NCBI GenBank assembly: GCA_020536535.1
Contig: JAHLWZ010000972.1
Location: 1-35,437 of the forward strand
From: Pelomyxa schiedti
Lineage: Eukaryota; Evosea; Pelobiontida; Pelomyxidae
DNA: 35,437 nucleotides
Reading direction: 5' to 3'
The notes beneath the pieces were generated by a model that was given only the letters and a program-made list of their open reading frames with translations, made no database searches and was not told the DNA's origin. The position numbers and the translations under genes are program-made. Of this stretch, positions 32,385 to 35,437 are shown in pieces; position 1 is the stretch's first letter; the number at the start of each line of letters is the position of its first letter.

Positions 32385-35176
32385 CTATGAATTGTGCTCA
32401 TCACCACTATTAGGTGGTGATTGTGTGTGTGTTGAAGTTGTGAAGGATGAGGAGTGTGAGAAGTTTGGCGGTTGTTTTGGTTTCAGTGGTGGGGAGTTTG
32501 ATACTGTGGTGTGGGTGTGTTGAATATTTGCTGGAGAAGTAGGGAGTTGCAGTGGTGAGTGGCTGTTCGCCCTGTGGTATTAGTAAGAAACATGTTCAGG
32601 TTCACATTTTTAAGTTATACCATGATGGATGGAACTCCATTTGAGTTGGCATTTCATTTTCTAAAACAGTCTCCAACCCAAAGTCGGCTATTGACTTTTC
32701 CAACTGCAACAATGTTTCCTCGGTTAGCTCCGCAAAGCAATCCTTTACTGTCTGGAGATTTGTAAATTGTAAATTGTAAATTGTAAATTGTAAATTGTAA
32801 ATTGTAAATGGAACTGCCAGTCAAGTGGGAATTCTACCTTCTCCCAACTGGTGTCACAGGGAGCAATTGAAGCCGATCTCAGGAAAATCTCCAGGAAAAG
32901 ATGTCTGAGACACCTAGAGACAATCAATTTCCACATAACCTTTGATAGTAGGTAAAACCTGTTCCACAGGATTCCAAGACCAACAATGTGGATGCGTTCG
33001 CCATTCCCCTGACGCAAGAAAACAAGTAGCTTTTCTTTGAAGGAAAATGCTTTGAACAAATCCTTACAAAATGTAAGTTGCACAAAAACCGGCTCAAAAA
33101 AAGTACCTTTGCAATCTCTTCCCCCACCACAGAGCCATTTTCCACGAAGTGCCATAGTCTTGCTAGCCACACAAGTAGCTCGGCAATTCGATTTACCATG
33201 GTACTGGGTAATCTTATCTAAGAAAAAAAAGTAAGCAATGGGGTGGGAAAGATTCAAACCTTAGCAAAGCATGAATAAAATCTTTGGATTTCCCGCTTTG
33301 CCAAGTGCTCTTTGTGGGAACATGAAATGATTTGCGCTTGAATAAACGCGTCTCGGACAAGTCCAGGAAGTATATGAAGTGTCTTAGCTACAATGTCATG
33401 CTGTGACGTAACAAGCAGTGATGTCTGGTTGTTTTTTTTTTTAAGTTTGGAATAACTATTGTCGTGGTACTTGTTGATGACACGTTTCGCAGGTTGCAAG
33501 TTTCTGCTGTTTCCGTATATGCAAATCATCACTGCCACAATGTGGACAAATAGTAAGGTTGAGCATTGGGAAATGGTTCCCAGACACTGTCTCAAAACAC
33601 CTGCATGTAGAGGTCAAGATAGTGTTCTTAGCTCTTTTACATAAGGTTAGTAATCCTACCCCAGGGAATTTGGTAAGTTCAAGTTTTCCACAGTTTGTTT
33701 GAGTGCAGATCTGTCTTCATCTGTGCTAATATCAGCCTTGTTGATCATGAACATGATTGGCAGGTTCTTGAACAAGGTTTGCCACAGTTGAATTTCAAAA
33801 GGGTGAATGCGAGAGCCTGCCGAGTTGATGACATACCTATCTGGTATTAACGTTTTTGACCCGGAAACTGAACAGGGTGGAATACCATATGACATGAATA
33901 GTCTCTGCAGCGTACTGTGGGTCAGGATCGCCAACATGTTTCAAGGCGAAAAACTCTTTTGCGGATGACAGAAACTCCTCTCCGTGCCCATGCTCAACCC
34001 CTTTGGAGTCATAAACACACACAGGGGAGCCTGGTAATTCATAACACTTGAAATTGGTGGTTATGGGCACTCCTGTTCCAGCTTGGGCAAGATCCATACC
34101 AAACACAGAGTTTATAAGGGAACTCTTCCCAGAACTGGTGGCGGTTAGCGTTCAGTTAAGGGAAAACACTGCACACCCTGTGGGCCCTACAACAAGCACA
34201 TTTGGTTTCTTTGTTCGATGCACAACAGAGGAGTACGCCTCTCTAAAGTCTTGCGCAATGATGGCAGCATCTGGCTGCCAGGTTAGAAGCACTAATATAA
34301 CATTTACTGCCCACCTTGGTTAATGTACGCAGTGAATGAACCATTAAGGATGTCCCCAAGGGCAGCTTCCTCCCCAACACAACTCTCCATTGAAGATGGG
34401 GAGGTTGCCCGTAAGGCAGAAAGAAGAGAGGTGGGAGAGTTGGTTTGCGGAACGGCAGCACTGACGTACTGCTCCAAGGGTTCCTCAGGGGATAGTGACC
34501 TCGATACGGCAGGTGAGTGAGAAGGGGAGTGAGAAGAGGGAGGACTAGAACTGGCCCTGTGCGTATGGGACCGCTCTTTCCTTCTGGAGTGTCTTGAATG
34601 GGAGTGCGAGTGCGAGTGTGAGTGAGAAGGGGAGTGAGAAGAGGGAGGACTAGAACTGGCCCTGTGCGTATGGGACCGCTCTTTCCTTCTGGAGTGTCTT
34701 GAATGGGAGTGCGAGTGCGAGTGTGAGTGATGAGAACGACTGTGCTTCCTAGAGTGGGATCGTGAACGAGAAGATGACGAACGCGAAATCGAGCGGGAGC
34801 GCCTTGGCGCCCCTTCGGTGGAAGCAACTGCACCACTTTCCGCGTCAGAAGCGGGTGAACTCGAAGAAGACGACGGCTCTGGTGAGGACGACGGCTTTCG
34901 CTCGTGCCTGTGCCGCGACGACCGAGAGCGAGAATGTTTGGACTTTGAGTGCGAGTGGTGCCTTCGCGATCTGTGCGCCGAAGAGCCGCCTCCCCCCCCC
35001 CTCCTTGTGTCTGTGCCCCCCGTGGTGCCCGCGGCTCGACGGCCTGCTGCTCTGCGCCCCCTCCGCGGGCTCCCCGCGCCCCGGCGCCTCGTCGGCCGCG
35101 CGGTCCCGCTGCGCCCCTGCATCGCCGTCGCTTTCGGTTGCGGCTGCTGTACCCAGTCCCTGTCGCTTTTCCGCAT
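32385..35176 (-). CDS. Arg/Ser-rich (RS) domain fused to a P-loop GTPase
   Basis: Start chosen at ATG 35176-35174 (MRKSDRDWVQQ), the first ATG in the frame of the RS region. Residues about 20-250 are RS/SH-rich (SRSRSHSRKHSRSHHSHSHS) with a 35-residue tandem duplication. After an intron near 34320-34280 comes IIAQDFREAYSSVVHRTKKP and then a P-loop VVGPTGSGKSSLINSVFG, completed by a 40-nt intron. A switch-like AGTGVPITTNFKCYELPG, a DxxG-like VYDSKGVEHG and an NKAD motif (LPIMFMINKADISTDED) complete a GTPase core related to Era/YfjP-like G proteins. Later come a helical part (LLVTSQHDIVAKTLHILPGL, VKDCFAELTEETLLQLEKS) and a Ser/Pro/Thr/His-rich tail ending DEHNS, with the stop at 32387-32385. 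RS domains usually bring splicing or nuclear-speckle partners; this pairing with a GTPase is unusual. The 5' frame could differ if an ATG at 35208 is used with an extra intron. Confidence 0.72.
32761..32809. repeat. Seven perfect copies of the 7-mer TGTAAAT
   Basis: The 49 bases consist of exactly seven uninterrupted TGTAAAT units. On the gene's own strand (minus) this lies between two coding segments of the RS-GTPase, probably inside an intron. If it were translated it would give IYNLQFT-type repeats, which do not look like the rest of the protein. Confidence 0.85.
34513..34722. repeat. 105-bp tandem duplication inside the RS-domain coding sequence
   Basis: Two copies, 34513-34617 and 34618-34722, appear almost identical by eye, including the whole stretch gaggactagaactggccctg and the pattern ending gagtgcgagtgcgag. 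The period of 105 bp is 35 codons, so the frame is kept. A partial third start (gtgagtga) follows at 34723. The encoded unit has SHSHSHSHSRHSRRKERSHT. Confidence 0.9.
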
Positions 35177-35437
35177 CGGCCGCCGGATTTGCGGCAGCGT
35201 CGTTGCTTGTCATCGGCAACAGCGTCTCTTCGAAGTTGTGAAATTTTTATTGTAGTTTATTTTTATCTTTCATCTCTCTCTGTCGAGGGGGTTGTGTTTT
35301 TAGCTAACAGGGGAATTAATGTAATTCCAAGTGCCAAACTGGAGACCCACATGGGCCATGTCCGTCACACTAGTCTCCCTTGTGAGTCAACGCCCTTGTT
35401 GTGTGAGTCAAAAGGCAATGGAGGTGAGGAGGGGAGG
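35177..35437. other. Right-edge region, probable promoter of the RS-GTPase gene
   Basis: The 5' flank of the minus-strand RS-GTPase gene. It contains a second possible ATG (about 35208-35214) in another frame, then A+T-rich and mixed sequence to the window end. I see no further gene, repeat or RNA. Confidence 0.4.

Noticed and set aside
32761-32809. CRISPR-like or telomeric repeat
   Set aside because: Seven-base units without spacers, and not a known telomere unit; an ordinary microsatellite.
1-35437. Operon or defence-island interpretation, tRNA or rRNA genes, transposable element
   Set aside because: Genes are on both strands with spliceosomal introns. No cloverleaf with A/B boxes, rRNA core sequence, terminal repeats or transposase motifs were seen.

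Overview
This is a gene-dense stretch of a unicellular eukaryote's nuclear genome. NOP56, N-myristoyltransferase, a myotubularin, a sirtuin and a PARP are present. Almost every gene is cut by very short GT-AG introns, mostly about 40-80 nt, and several carry a CTAAC-like branch motif. Protein-coding intervals are separated by tens to a few hundred bases. The many ankyrin proteins, compact introns and bacterial-looking genes suggest an anaerobic or soil amoeba (Amoebozoa, perhaps Archamoebae). That placement is an inference; nothing in the window proves it.

Layout. Two minus-strand genes open the window: an unknown gene running off the left edge (490 to 1) and a phosphomannose-isomerase-like cupin (1997 to 541). 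Two small unknown genes then converge near 2940. A single-exon ankyrin protein (4097-6091) precedes a large multi-exon myotubularin-family gene with an intact CSDGWDR motif (6328-11300). Next come a membrane protein with a Q/T/P-rich head and a bacterial-type membrane/PH-like body (11402-13002), a tiny minus-strand membrane ORF, and a second ankyrin protein paralogous to the first (13440-15338).

On the minus strand, 18161 to 15509 is one gene: removing a 43-nt intron fuses an ankyrin array to a TKL-type protein kinase. To its right lie a divergent sirtuin without zinc cysteines (18264-19856) and a membrane-anchored alpha-amylase-like protein whose catalytic motifs are degraded (19891-21992). 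NOP56 (22204-24863), N-myristoyltransferase (25048-27276), an AMMECR1-family protein (27339-28279) and a C2/RWD-like/PARP protein (28436-32306) follow. Last is a minus-strand gene joining an Arg-Ser-rich domain to a P-loop GTPase (35176 to 32385).

There is no sign of an operon or a single shared pathway. Ankyrin proteins, a kinase, a phosphoinositide phosphatase-family protein, a C2-PARP and a GTPase suggest signalling and membrane biology, mixed with housekeeping genes. Gene spans are start-codon to stop-codon intervals that include introns. Splice joints were read by eye from GT/AG, phase and protein continuity. Where they could not be resolved this is stated. Family assignments rest on remembered motifs, not on a search. 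No tRNA, rRNA, transposon, CRISPR array or prokaryotic regulatory element was seen.
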